Shown here: positions 14,314-23,675 of the stretch, piece after piece
Layout: every line of letters begins with the position of its first letter
Numbering within the stretch: the stretch's first letter is position 1
Source of the DNA: Coemansia sp. RSA 922
Lineage: Eukaryota; Kickxellomycota; Kickxellomycetes; Kickxellales; Kickxellaceae
Length of the DNA: 32,042 nt
Reading direction: 5' to 3'
Assembly (NCBI GenBank): GCA_027577415.1
Contig: JANBQS010000130.1
Coordinates: forward strand, 1-32,042
Notes under the pieces: generated by a model
Told to the model about the DNA's origin: nothing
What the model saw: only the letters and a program-made list of their open reading frames with translations
The model's database searches: none
Made by a program: the position numbers and the translations under genes

Positions 14314-17300
14314 TTAAGAGAGATCAGCAGGCGTACTTTGCACTATATCTTCGTCCGCTGACAGAATAGGCTGGAGGAGAGGAGGGACCACAGTAGTTGC
14401 TTCTTGTTTGAGCATGGGTGTTTGCCAGTGAGAGTTATTCCGACGTACTCTATTATGCTCAATGGCGTCAACAGCAGCAGCAGCGTGGTTGGTACTACTG
14501 GCACTGCTACCGCTATGGTACACATGCGGTACTTGCGGCACAGCGGGTACTGGCATAGGCGGCAGTGGGGGTAGCGGTGGCTGCGTCTGGTAGGAGAACT
14601 GGTGATGGCGCATATGACCCATGCTGTTGTTACGAGACAAATTGTGAGCTAGGCCGCGCCGCCGACGCTCGCCATTAACCGCACGCATCTCCTTGGCCAG
14701 ATACCGGACGATCGGCTGCGTAGGCAAGCCCTTGAGAGTCGATATAGCGTAGCTCGCCTCACGCACCACCAATGGCCCATCAACCGCTGTCTGCTGCGTC
14801 TGTGTCTGGACTGCTGCTACCGCTGCCTGCTTGGCAGCGCGAATGCCTGCCGTAGGTGTGTTGGGCGGCGGATGCTCCTTGACTCCTGTCGCTGCCACTT
14901 TGCTCGTTGAGTACAGCGCCTCGGCAATAATACTCGCCATCATCTCGCGCAATACACTCACACACTTGGCATCCAACACCTTTGGCCCAACTGGACGCAC
15001 CCCGTCGGCCTCTCCCTCGCATTCCACGCCGGCTTTACTGGCGGAGGTAGACTTGATACACAGACTCTGCTTGATAGTCTCAAATATCGACTCGATGCCA
15101 GGCTTGAACTTTTTAAAGTCACCGCCCAGGAACTGGTACAGCGCAGCTAGTTGGTGAGCGACAAACGAGTGATCCGCGTCGGCTTCCTCGACTACCAGTC
15201 TACGGTGGATGCCGCTAGCTACAGCTGTGATTTGATTGATAACCGAGTAGTACTGCCAGTGCGCGTTAATACCCCTGCGCTTCTCCTGCGACACAAAGTC
15301 CTTGACGAGAACCGGCCGCCGCATCGACATGGGAATCGTGGCCTTGCTCAATACGTCCTCTGGCGGCAGTGGCCGACTGAGTGCGGGCGGCTCCTCGCCA
15401 AAACTCGACACGTCGCTGCGAGAGTCGATATCATCATCTACATCGCCGCCATCATGGCCGCCAGCGTTATTGTTGTCGCGGTTAGCCTCATCATCGTCCT
15501 CAGGATCCTTGCGCCAGGGAAACGGCCGATCAGGATGCCGCGTGAGCCAATCGACCCATTTGGCCGAGAATGGAAACACCTGGTTGAGTCCCGACTGAGC
15601 AAAGTACTGCGACACTTCTACAAGCATTGCCTTGAGCGCCAGCTCATAGTCGTCGTAGGGCAAGTCAGCCGCTGGAATCGCGCCATGCTCATCGCTGCTG
15701 CTATTACCACCGCCCGCCAGTCCCAGATGCATATTGCTCTTGCGCCGCTGTACGTGTTGCCGCTGTAGCAAGCACTGCTGGTGTACTGCCTTGCCCAAGT
15801 TCTGCAAGATCATCGGGTCCAAGTTGGCTTGCGACACATTGTCGGAGTAATAGTCCTCCTGCTCGCGCGCAAGTGAGATCTCTAGCTCACCAGCAAGCTC
15901 CATGATCTCCAACGGCATATTGTTTGCCGTTGTCGTCGCCGCTGTTGCTGCTACTACCTGAGCGATATCTGCAGCAGCTACTGTTGGCGTCGTGATCGTG
16001 CCAATAGCTGATACTGCAGTAACTGGTCCATGAACGAGATGCGCCTCATTCCCAGTATCGGCAGCAACAGCAGTGATGGGTGGTGCGTGCTCCTCCGGAC
16101 TAGTCGACGTCGTCAGCGTGCTGGCGTTGGTGCGGCCCGAGTGCAGTGCCTCAGCTGACCCGCTATCCATCTCTTGCGCCAAACTAGAGTAGCTATCAGG
16201 CAGCATATCTCTCGCACTCCCGAGCTCTGCCAACCGCTGCGCCGCACTAGAAACAGCGCCATCCGGCGGGATGCTAGCCAACACGCTCAGCCGTTGATCA
16301 TTGACAGTACCAGGTGGCGGCGCCACGCGGCTAAAGTAGCTGTGCATAGACGGCTGCGGCCCGCGCTGCGTACTCAGCTGGTGGATTACCATGGTAGGCG
16401 CCAATGCAGTCCGAGAAAAGTCGTCGGTCAGGCGAGACACAGACTCGCTCATATCTGTCAGCGCCGCAATATTTTGCACCTGAGGCCCCAAGCTCTTTGC
16501 CAAAATACCCGTCTCGTGCTCAATGGGCTCGCCAAAACTGTCTGTCGAGCTGTTAGAGTTGCTGTAGCCATAGTCGCTGTCATGCGTCGTCGACATGTCC
16601 AGCATGTCGCTCAGCTCGCTGATCCCGTCTATCATCTCCATTTGCACCACACCATCGTCATCGTCATCATCTGCGACTCTAAGACCCGCCTCGGCTGCCG
16701 TTGTTGGCGGGAGCTCTAGGGTCTCGGGCTCAGGAAGCTGCTCCAATGCATCATAGATGTCGCTGTGGTGGTACATGGGCGGCGGATGCCGTTGCTGCCA
16801 CGGGTTAGGCGCGACATGAGGGGAATACATATCCATATCGGCGATATAGCTGTCACCGACCTCAATGTGCCAGTGCCGCGCCGACAATAACTGCTCGTTG
16901 TCGTGTAGTTCGATGGCTGCGTGGCTGGGCGGCGAGTCATACCCGCCGACCCGCGGCGACGAGTCAGCTACTGGCGTCTGCTCGCGCGTGTGTGGACGAG
17001 TACCAAGCACCGAGCTCTCAGCAGGCATCGTGACTGCACCCAGCGACGAATAGCGACTCTCAGACCAGCCATCGTAGTGCTGCTGGTGCTGCGTCCTTCG
17101 TACGGGGTCACTGCTTGCCGATTCGGTCGCAACAGCGGCTGCCATGTGTGAGCCACCAGTGAGAGACAGTGGCGACTGGAACCCGGCATCAAACATCGAG
17201 TCGGATCTTGTGGCATTCAAGCCTGCCTTGCTCGCCATATTAGCTGGGCGTGACATGTCGTGACCAGATAAAGCAAAGAGCGCGTCCTCGTCGAGAGAGC

Positions 17301-20001
17301 TTTCCAGTTGCTGCTGGTGCTGAGCTTCAGCCTCAGAGACAGGCGGGACGAGTTCAGAGCTGCTGGCACGCTTATCCAAGGTCTCTGAAGAGTGCGTGCG
17401 GTAATACTCGAGCACATTGTCCAGCGACTCGTTGGTCCCCTTTCTACCTAGCGGGATCTTAACAATAGCATCTCCAGATAGCATATCGCCTTCAACATCT
17501 TCGACAATGGACTCGGGCAAACGAGGGCTACTGGGCTCTTGGACCTCTGACGGCAGCCGAGCGTTGCTGTCAGGCGGAGAAAAGGCAGGGGCTTCGTCGC
17601 TGTGGTCGTCATCATTGCCAGTGACCGATCCCTCGCGGCTACCGTCGCTCACTTGGACTAGCACGCTGATAGGCTTGGAGTCGCGCTTGTTGTCAGGCTT
17701 GTAGTAGTGATACTGGTAGTCGTCGGCTTGGTTCGGAGGAGGTAGAGACGCTATCGCACTGGCAGCAAAGGCGGTGGCAGCAGCATTGGCGGCGTAGGTA
17801 AAGGAGGCTGGGACGGTGGGCAAGGGCGCATTGGGCAAGTACGCGGGATGCTGTTGGCGCTGGTTCTCATGTGCCATGGATAGGCCGAGCCCAGCGGCAG
17901 CGGGGTCATCCGTAGAACTAAGACTCTGCTGGGCAGTGGCAAAATCCAAGTTCACAGTCTCCGCTCTGCCATGCCAGATGGAGTATCCAGCGCTATGGTA
18001 GCTGCTACGCGAGTTGGGACTACTGTTGTGGTGGTGGGCGGTGGGTGCAGACGGCGCAATGTGCGGCGGAATTGGCAGCTGTCCCGAAGCTGAGCTGTGC
18101 TGGCGAAAGCGCGCGTTCTCCTTGGCAATATGCTGGTGGATTGCAGCAGTGTCTGAGCCGCTCTCGGCGCTACCACAACTGCCAACGTCATCAACCACGC
18201 CGGCAAACGTGTCTTCGAGTGGCGAATTCAGCAAAGACTGAATGGCGATGGTCGATGTCACCTTTGCACCCGCGTTAATGGCTGCCATGGGGCCAGACAG
18301 CGCGGGGTATGGAGCTGACGGACTTTGACGGCCAAAGGTAGCAAGCGTCGTGGGGTCGGCCAGGGTCGAATGATGCTCCTGCATCTCCTGCATGGGCGGT
18401 GAGACTCGCGCAGCAGCGACTGGCAAGGGCTGGTGATGGTGCTGCTGCTGAGCACGGCTGGTGTAGGCATAGTATGCGGGTGTACTTCCCATGTCCGTCA
18501 CATGGTCAGCAGCGCGAGCAACAGAATTAACCCCAGTGCTATAGGCGGCGGGTGACTGACCCGTCTCGGCAACGACGGCGTTAGCATGGAGTCGCTTTTG
18601 CTCCATCGGCGGCGACCCTGCGGCGCGGTGAAGTGGCGAATGAGCATTAACCACTGGCGGCGGCGGCGGCGGTGACTGTTGCTGCACTTGTTGTTGCTGG
18701 CGCGGATAACGAAGCTGATGCTGCGTCGGGTAAGTACTAACCTGCTCAGGAAGTGGGCGCCCATGATGGTCGGTGGAGGCGCTAGAGCCGCCGGTGTACG
18801 CATTCGATATAGCAGCAGCAGCGATGGCGGTAGCAAAGGGATTGGTAGCATGCTGAGGCCTAATTTGCTGCTGCGAGTAACCACTGGCATCCGTGAACGA
18901 GACCGACACTTGGTCGTTGCTTTGCACAGACGCCGACTCGTACCGACCGCTGTTATCTACATTTGTGGTTGCTATCGGATACCCACCCGCTGTTGGCCAT
19001 AGCTTGGGAATATAGTGAGGTGCGTCAATAGAGTAGCCAGGCGGCACCGAGTAGTCACGCGAGGCAGAGGTAGCGTCCACAATGGGCGGCAATGGCGGCG
19101 CAGTGGTGAGCTGACGACCGTGCACATAGGCAGGGGCCGGTGCCTGTGCGGCGTATGCGGCGGCGGCAGCAACAGCGGCTGAATACGCCTGGGTTGTCTG
19201 AGCATGGTGCTGCTGTGGCGGCGGCGCCTGGAAATGGTGTTGCTGGTGGTGGGCGTAGTGCGGCTGGTGAGCATATACGACTTGAGCGTAGGGCTGCGGA
19301 GAAGACCCAGTAGCGGGATAAACATAGGCAGAGTACCCATGAGGCGATGACGGCACAGTCGACTCGATAGGACCACTGGCATCGGCGTAAGCGGGCCACT
19401 CCGACTGGCCTGCGAGCTCAGGCAAGTGTGGAGCCAACGGTGGTGGCGGCGAGATCTCTTGACGGTGGAGCGCAAGACCAGCCGGTTTCTGATAATGGCC
19501 CAGCGCCATGGCTTTACCTTTTGTCACGGGCGATGCGTCCTGAGTCAATGGTGAGTTAGGAGACTCTGTAGTAGAACCAGGAGGCCTTTGGCGATTGTTG
19601 TTGAGCTGCTCTCGCCGCATACGCTGCCGCTGGAGCGCCCACAGGTCGCTACTCATGTCGCGCTTCAGCGATTCTATTTCGTCCTCTGATGTGGCATCGT
19701 GGTCAGCGTGTACTGCCGCAGTCCGCCGTGCTGGAGCAGGACCGGCATGGCTTCGGCCCTCTGTCGTGCCATCAGACGGCGCGTTGGAGAGTCGCCGCCG
19801 CTGCGGAGCAGTGTTCATGCCCGTAGCTGGGTACTGAACATGCGTGTGCGCTTGGTGCCGCCCGCCGACCCCGTAGCCTCCCGGTACTGCTGCTACGGGG
19901 CTGTATCGGTGTTGCTGTTGCTGCTGGTCGGAGCGCCGGTCCGCCCCAGGTGCGTCCAGCGGTGGTGACCCAGTCGTGTACGCGTACTGGTCAGACGACA
20001 T
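14314..20001 (-). CDS. Large low-complexity protein with unrecognised ordered C-terminal region, 1,895 aa
   Basis: A single uninterrupted frame from an ATG at 20001. Residues 1-1440 are dominated by Gln, His, Pro, Ser, Ala and Tyr, with Asp runs near 1120 (VADDDDDDG) and many SP/TP pairs, so probably disordered and phosphorylated. An ordered region starts at about 1450 (YELALKAMLVEVSQYF) with a striking W-rich patch, KWVDWLTRHPDRPFPWRK, at about 1479-1497. An acidic linker follows, then HWQYYSVINQITAVASGIHRRL (about 1579-1600), GGDFKKFKPGIESIFETI (about 1625-1645) and a helical stretch to about 1760. The tail is proline-rich (PPLPPLPPMP near 1810). No membrane segment or catalytic motif is visible. 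I recognise the fold of none of this; a signalling or cell-polarity scaffold is possible but unproven. Divergent from the PACT-like gene. Confidence 0.8.
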   Translation of the reverse strand: MSSDQYAYTTGSPPLDAPGADRRSDQQQQQHRYSPVAAVPGGYGVGGRHQAHTHVQYPATGMNTAPQRRRLSNAPSDGTTEGRSHAGPAPARRTAAVHADHDATSEDEIESLKRDMSSDLWALQRQRMRREQLNNNRQRPPGSTTESPNSPLTQDASPVTKGKAMALGHYQKPAGLALHRQEISPPPPLAPHLPELAGQSEWPAYADASGPIESTVPSSPHGYSAYVYPATGSSPQPYAQVVYAHQPHYAHHQQHHFQAPPPQQHHAQTTQAYSAAVAAAAAYAAQAPAPAYVHGRQLTTAPPLPPIVDATSASRDYSVPPGYSIDAPHYIPKLWPTAGGYPIATTNVDNSGRYESASVQSNDQVSVSFTDASGYSQQQIRPQHATNPFATAIAAAAISNAYTGGSSASTDHHGRPLPEQVSTYPTQHQLRYPRQQQQVQQQSPPPPPPVVNAHSPLHRAAGSPPMEQKRLHANAVVAETGQSPAAYSTGVNSVARAADHVTDMGSTPAYYAYTSRAQQQHHHQPLPVAAARVSPPMQEMQEHHSTLADPTTLATFGRQSPSAPYPALSGPMAAINAGAKVTSTIAIQSLLNSPLEDTFAGVVDDVGSCGSAESGSDTAAIHQHIAKENARFRQHSSASGQLPIPPHIAPSAPTAHHHNSSPNSRSSYHSAGYSIWHGRAETVNLDFATAQQSLSSTDDPAAAGLGLSMAHENQRQQHPAYLPNAPLPTVPASFTYAANAAATAFAASAIASLPPPNQADDYQYHYYKPDNKRDSKPISVLVQVSDGSREGSVTGNDDDHSDEAPAFSPPDSNARLPSEVQEPSSPRLPESIVEDVEGDMLSGDAIVKIPLGRKGTNESLDNVLEYYRTHSSETLDKRASSSELVPPVSEAEAQHQQQLESSLDEDALFALSGHDMSRPANMASKAGLNATRSDSMFDAGFQSPLSLTGGSHMAAAVATESASSDPVRRTQHQQHYDGWSESRYSSLGAVTMPAESSVLGTRPHTREQTPVADSSPRVGGYDSPPSHAAIELHDNEQLLSARHWHIEVGDSYIADMDMYSPHVAPNPWQQRHPPPMYHHSDIYDALEQLPEPETLELPPTTAAEAGLRVADDDDDDGVVQMEMIDGISELSDMLDMSTTHDSDYGYSNSNSSTDSFGEPIEHETGILAKSLGPQVQNIAALTDMSESVSRLTDDFSRTALAPTMVIHQLSTQRGPQPSMHSYFSRVAPPPGTVNDQRLSVLASIPPDGAVSSAAQRLAELGSARDMLPDSYSSLAQEMDSGSAEALHSGRTNASTLTTSTSPEEHAPPITAVAADTGNEAHLVHGPVTAVSAIGTITTPTVAAADIAQVVAATAATTTANNMPLEIMELAGELEISLAREQEDYYSDNVSQANLDPMILQNLGKAVHQQCLLQRQHVQRRKSNMHLGLAGGGNSSSDEHGAIPAADLPYDDYELALKAMLVEVSQYFAQSGLNQVFPFSAKWVDWLTRHPDRPFPWRKDPEDDDEANRDNNNAGGHDGGDVDDDIDSRSDVSSFGEEPPALSRPLPPEDVLSKATIPMSMRRPVLVKDFVSQEKRRGINAHWQYYSVINQITAVASGIHRRLVVEEADADHSFVAHQLAALYQFLGGDFKKFKPGIESIFETIKQSLCIKSTSASKAGVECEGEADGVRPVGPKVLDAKCVSVLREMMASIIAEALYSTSKVAATGVKEHPPPNTPTAGIRAAKQAAVAAVQTQTQQTAVDGPLVVREASYAISTLKGLPTQPIVRYLAKEMRAVNGERRRRGLAHNLSRNNSMGHMRHHQFSYQTQPPLPPLPPMPVPAVPQVPHVYHSGSSASSTNHAAAAVDAIEHNRVRRNNSHWQTPMLKQEATTVVPPLLQPILSADEDIVQSTPADLS

Positions 20002-20934
20002 TTGCCAATTTGAATAACAATGCCGAGTGAGTGTAGAGAAAAATTAGAGTAAAGCAGTAATAAAAGAAAACGACAAACAAATACTGAAGATTGGCAACGG
20101 TGTTGTCGGGAAGTGAAAATGCAAGATTACAAAACTCCAAAAACCACACTCTTGGAAAAAGGGGGTTGCTTTTTGCGCTTGGACAGCGGGATAAAAAAGT
20201 ATGTGTAGAAAAAAAGAGTAACTCTGCAAAAGTGGATATGCGTTGCAGGAGGAGCAGAGGGATGTGTGCAAAGTTTGGCCTTATGTACAAAGGAAGAGAG
20301 AGCTTCAAGCGCACGTACACACGCAAAATGAAAGAGCAGCACCAACAATAGGGAACTTTGCGCAGGTCATGCAGCGCCTCTCCTCTCCCTTCTCTCATTC
20401 CACTGGGACGGCTGCTGACTCTTTGCGACGCAAAGTGACCCTGAGCAGGTGTGGCAAGCATTTGTACACTACACCTCGCCTGCTTTCTTTGGGGGATTTG
20501 TCTCGTGGAGCTAAATGGCTCTATGCTCCCATGGTCATAGCTATGCTTGGCAGCTGCTTTTTGCCTAGGCAGTTACAATGCCCTCATCTTTTGTTGGCCT
20601 GTCCAACTGTTGTTTGCACACTCTTGATCCCATCTCTGGAGCTTGGAGCTCTCCAAAGATCGGAGTTTCATCAGTTTTCAAAGGATGCCCACCAAATTAA
20701 TCAAAGCGCAATTAAGCCGATCGCCATGTGGTAGTTTTCCCCGCGCGTGCTTTGTCGCTTTGTGTAAACAAACCACACTTTCCTCTTCTACTCACGAGTT
20801 CCTTTTGTCTTCCAGAAAAGTTTAACCATTTATTTCTACTTTTTTGATCCCGCCACTTCCCCCACTCTTTTCATTCGAACAGCCAACATTTAAAAAGAAG
20901 AAAAAAAAGTCAAAGTGCAGAATTGCATGCTCAA
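20002..20934. promoter_or_regulatory. Divergent promoter region, 933 bp
   Basis: This stretch lies between two divergent large genes. It contains a GTAAACAA forkhead-like site at 20764-20771 on the coiled-coil gene side and T/C-rich leader sequence from about 20775 to 20880. Open frames exist on both strands, but the longest plus-strand one (20243-20734) starts with TTG and shows no protein-like composition. I see no gene in it. Confidence 0.5.
20764..20771 (+). promoter_or_regulatory. Forkhead-like GTAAACAA site
   Basis: An exact GTAAACAA, the core bound by Fkh-type factors (RTAAAYA), lies 171 bp upstream of the PACT-like gene ATG. Forkhead factors drive G2/M genes in yeasts, which would fit a spindle-pole component. 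One site alone is weak. Confidence 0.3.
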
Positions 20935-23625
20935 ATGAGCGATACGGACGATTTCAACTACGACAGCGTAGTGTCTGACCCCGGCGTATATACTGGAATT
21001 CTAGACGCCACTACTACCATTGATGCCAGTACCCAAGCACAGCAACAAGAAAACAACCTGCTTACACCCCTAGCCAACAACCGCGCTCAAACCCCTCCTC
21101 CTCGTGACTATGGAATCAACGATAGCACGCCCTCCTTGGCGGTCAGCACGCCGAGCAGCGAAAAGTTCCACATAGAGTTTGAGCACGAACGGATGAATAA
21201 CCCTGAGTTTGGCAGCAACAGCACGCAGTCGCAGTTTGGTCTGAAGAGCGGCATGTACAACAATCGCCCTGCTACGGACGCTGCAGAGTCCACCACTGAT
21301 TTCTCAGCAAAGTAAGTTACCCCAGCAACAACATGTTTCTATGTTAGTACGTACCAGAGAGGCTTTTTTAACCCTACTGTTTGCTAATTAAAGGGTCGGT
21401 GCTGGGTTTTTATGATGTGTTTTAGACTGAGGGGCGATGTGGTCGTTTCGGGTGCCTGGGGCACGATTAGAGCCCCCACGAGTCAAAATGGCGCACAGAA
21501 ACAGCTGCCGTTGCATATTAGCGACGGCGCCGATGAGCTCGAGCAACTGAGCGCAATTAACGCGGACACGACATTCGATATTCAGTCGTTCGATGACTCG
21601 ACAGACGTGACGCTCTCGCGGTTGATTCACGAGTCATCGCTGGACGATGTCAACCGACAGGCCGCCCTGGAGCAGCAGTACGGCCGCGCCCACCGCTCTG
21701 CAACCATCAGTCACAGCACAGACCGCCGGTCACCAATGCCCGAGATGGAGGAACGCCGCCAGTCGAGTCACACGCCATCCGTGGGTATGGTGACGCCCAA
21801 ACTGACCCGCACACGCAGCGACACTGACGTGTCGCCCGACCAGCGTATCCTGCGATCTGCGTTGCGTGGCAGTCGAACATCGCCAATGAACGATGACCAG
21901 AGGGAAGATGACCCAGTACCAACGACTCCGCGCAAGGTGTCATTCGCCGTCGCGCAGGCCTCAGCATCCGGCGGTAATGGATCTGACTCTACGGCGTCGC
22001 TAGCCCATTATTCTTCGGCGGCAAGCAAGGAGACACAAGAGGATGAGTCGATCGAGTTCCGCTCGCAATCGCAGTTGCTGGTCTCGCAGACTGAGGGACC
22101 ATGGGGCGTTCCTGCTAACTTGCCTGACGAAGCGAATGACGTCGAGGCTAGTGCTCTGCCACAGGAGCCAGAGTCATCGCCAGTGCTTGCTCAGCCTACG
22201 CGGCGCAATGTTTCGCTAACATCAGGAGGTATTGGCGGTGTGGGGATGCCTGGAGACATGTTCCGCAAGTTTGCCGGCTGGGCCCAGAGCAGCCTCTCGC
22301 CTCGCTCGCCCAGCACCAATCCCGCTACGCCGCCTGCGGCCGTCGCCACAGCCTTTGTGCCGCTGTCGCCTGCAGCGTTTAATGGCGATGGAAAGGAGCC
22401 GCTGGCCAAGGATGCGACATTGGGTAGCCTGGACTCTTCACACTCCAATTCATCTCTGTCGCCAGTCAAAACCGAACCGATGCGCTCACAGCTGCTGTCC
22501 AACTTTACAACCCCTACATCCAGCAAGACCAATGTTGGATCGCCGCTCACTACTCCTACGCGGTCTCCTATCACGACTCCCACTCAGCCTATGCCGCGTC
22601 GCAACTCGCAAACGCCCTCGCGCAGTGTCAATCCATTGACCCGCCACTTGGCGCGTAAAGCCATTTTGTCCGCGCCACCTACCCAGCTCAGCCCACTGGA
22701 TCGTTCTGGACGGTCCCAGAATACGACGCCAAGCCGTGGTGACCAGCCTTCGTCGGACGACGTGTCTTCGATCTCGGGACTGTTGGATATTTCTGGTATC
22801 CAGCGAGAATTTGACGGATTTGCCAGCAAGCTTCAGCACGACGCATCGGCAGTCCGGCTGGACATAATGGAGAGCGAGGAGGAGTGGCAGAGGATGGAGC
22901 AAGAGCTGCAGCAACTGCGGAGCCAGAATGTGAACCTCGAGACTGCACGCGATTTCTATCAACGCCAGGTCGAAGAGACCGAGAAGGAGCGATTGGAGTG
23001 GGAGCAAGAGCGACAGCAATTGGTCGACGACAAGCATGAGCTCATGGGCAATATTGATCTGTGGCGGCAGCGTATCGGTGACGCCGAGAGTGAGCGCCAG
23101 GGCGTGTGGAACGAGGGCACGCAGACGCGGTCAGAGTTGCTCCATGCTATTGCACGGCTCGAGGACGAAGTTGCTGACTCGCGTGTGGCCCACGCGCAGC
23201 TCGTTAGGAGGCATGCGCAGCTCGAAGATGAGCTGAACCGAGAGCGTGAGGAGTCGCGCTGCGTGCACCAGGAGCTCCTGGGCCACATTGACGAGGCCCA
23301 GGCGGAGAGCAACAGGGTCGATGCGGAGAATCGCCAGATGCAGGCTGAGCTACACGAGGCGCAGTCGCGGTGCGTTGAGCTTGAGCAGGACGCGCAGAGT
23401 GTCGAGGCGATGAGGCGCAAGGTTGCAGCGCTAGAGACTGAGCGTGCGGCGTTTGCGGCTAAGCATGCGGGCGCCGTGGAGAACGTCAACCTTCTTGAGC
23501 AGAAGTTGGCTGACGTGGAACGCAAGGCTCGGATGGAGGCTACTCGTTTTCGCGACGATCAAAATGACCTAAAGGATACGCTTGAAACTCTGACGGAGCG
23601 AAACCATGAGCTCAAGCAGCAACTC

Positions 23626-23675
<50 letters not shown>

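Noticed and set aside
15151..15768. 205-codon plus-strand frame
   Set aside because: It lies fully antisense inside the 1,895-residue gene, in the region coding its ordered C-terminus, and has no recognisable motif.
19991..20461. 156-codon ATG frame on the minus strand overlapping the start of the 1,895-residue gene
   Set aside because: Its sequence derives from T/C-rich leader DNA (runs of Phe, Leu and Ser) and overlaps the true start in another frame; at most an upstream ORF.
20243..20734. 163-codon plus-strand frame in the divergent promoter region
   Set aside because: It starts with TTG, its first ATG leaves about 120 codons without protein-like composition, and it lies in the leader/promoter of the PACT-like gene.
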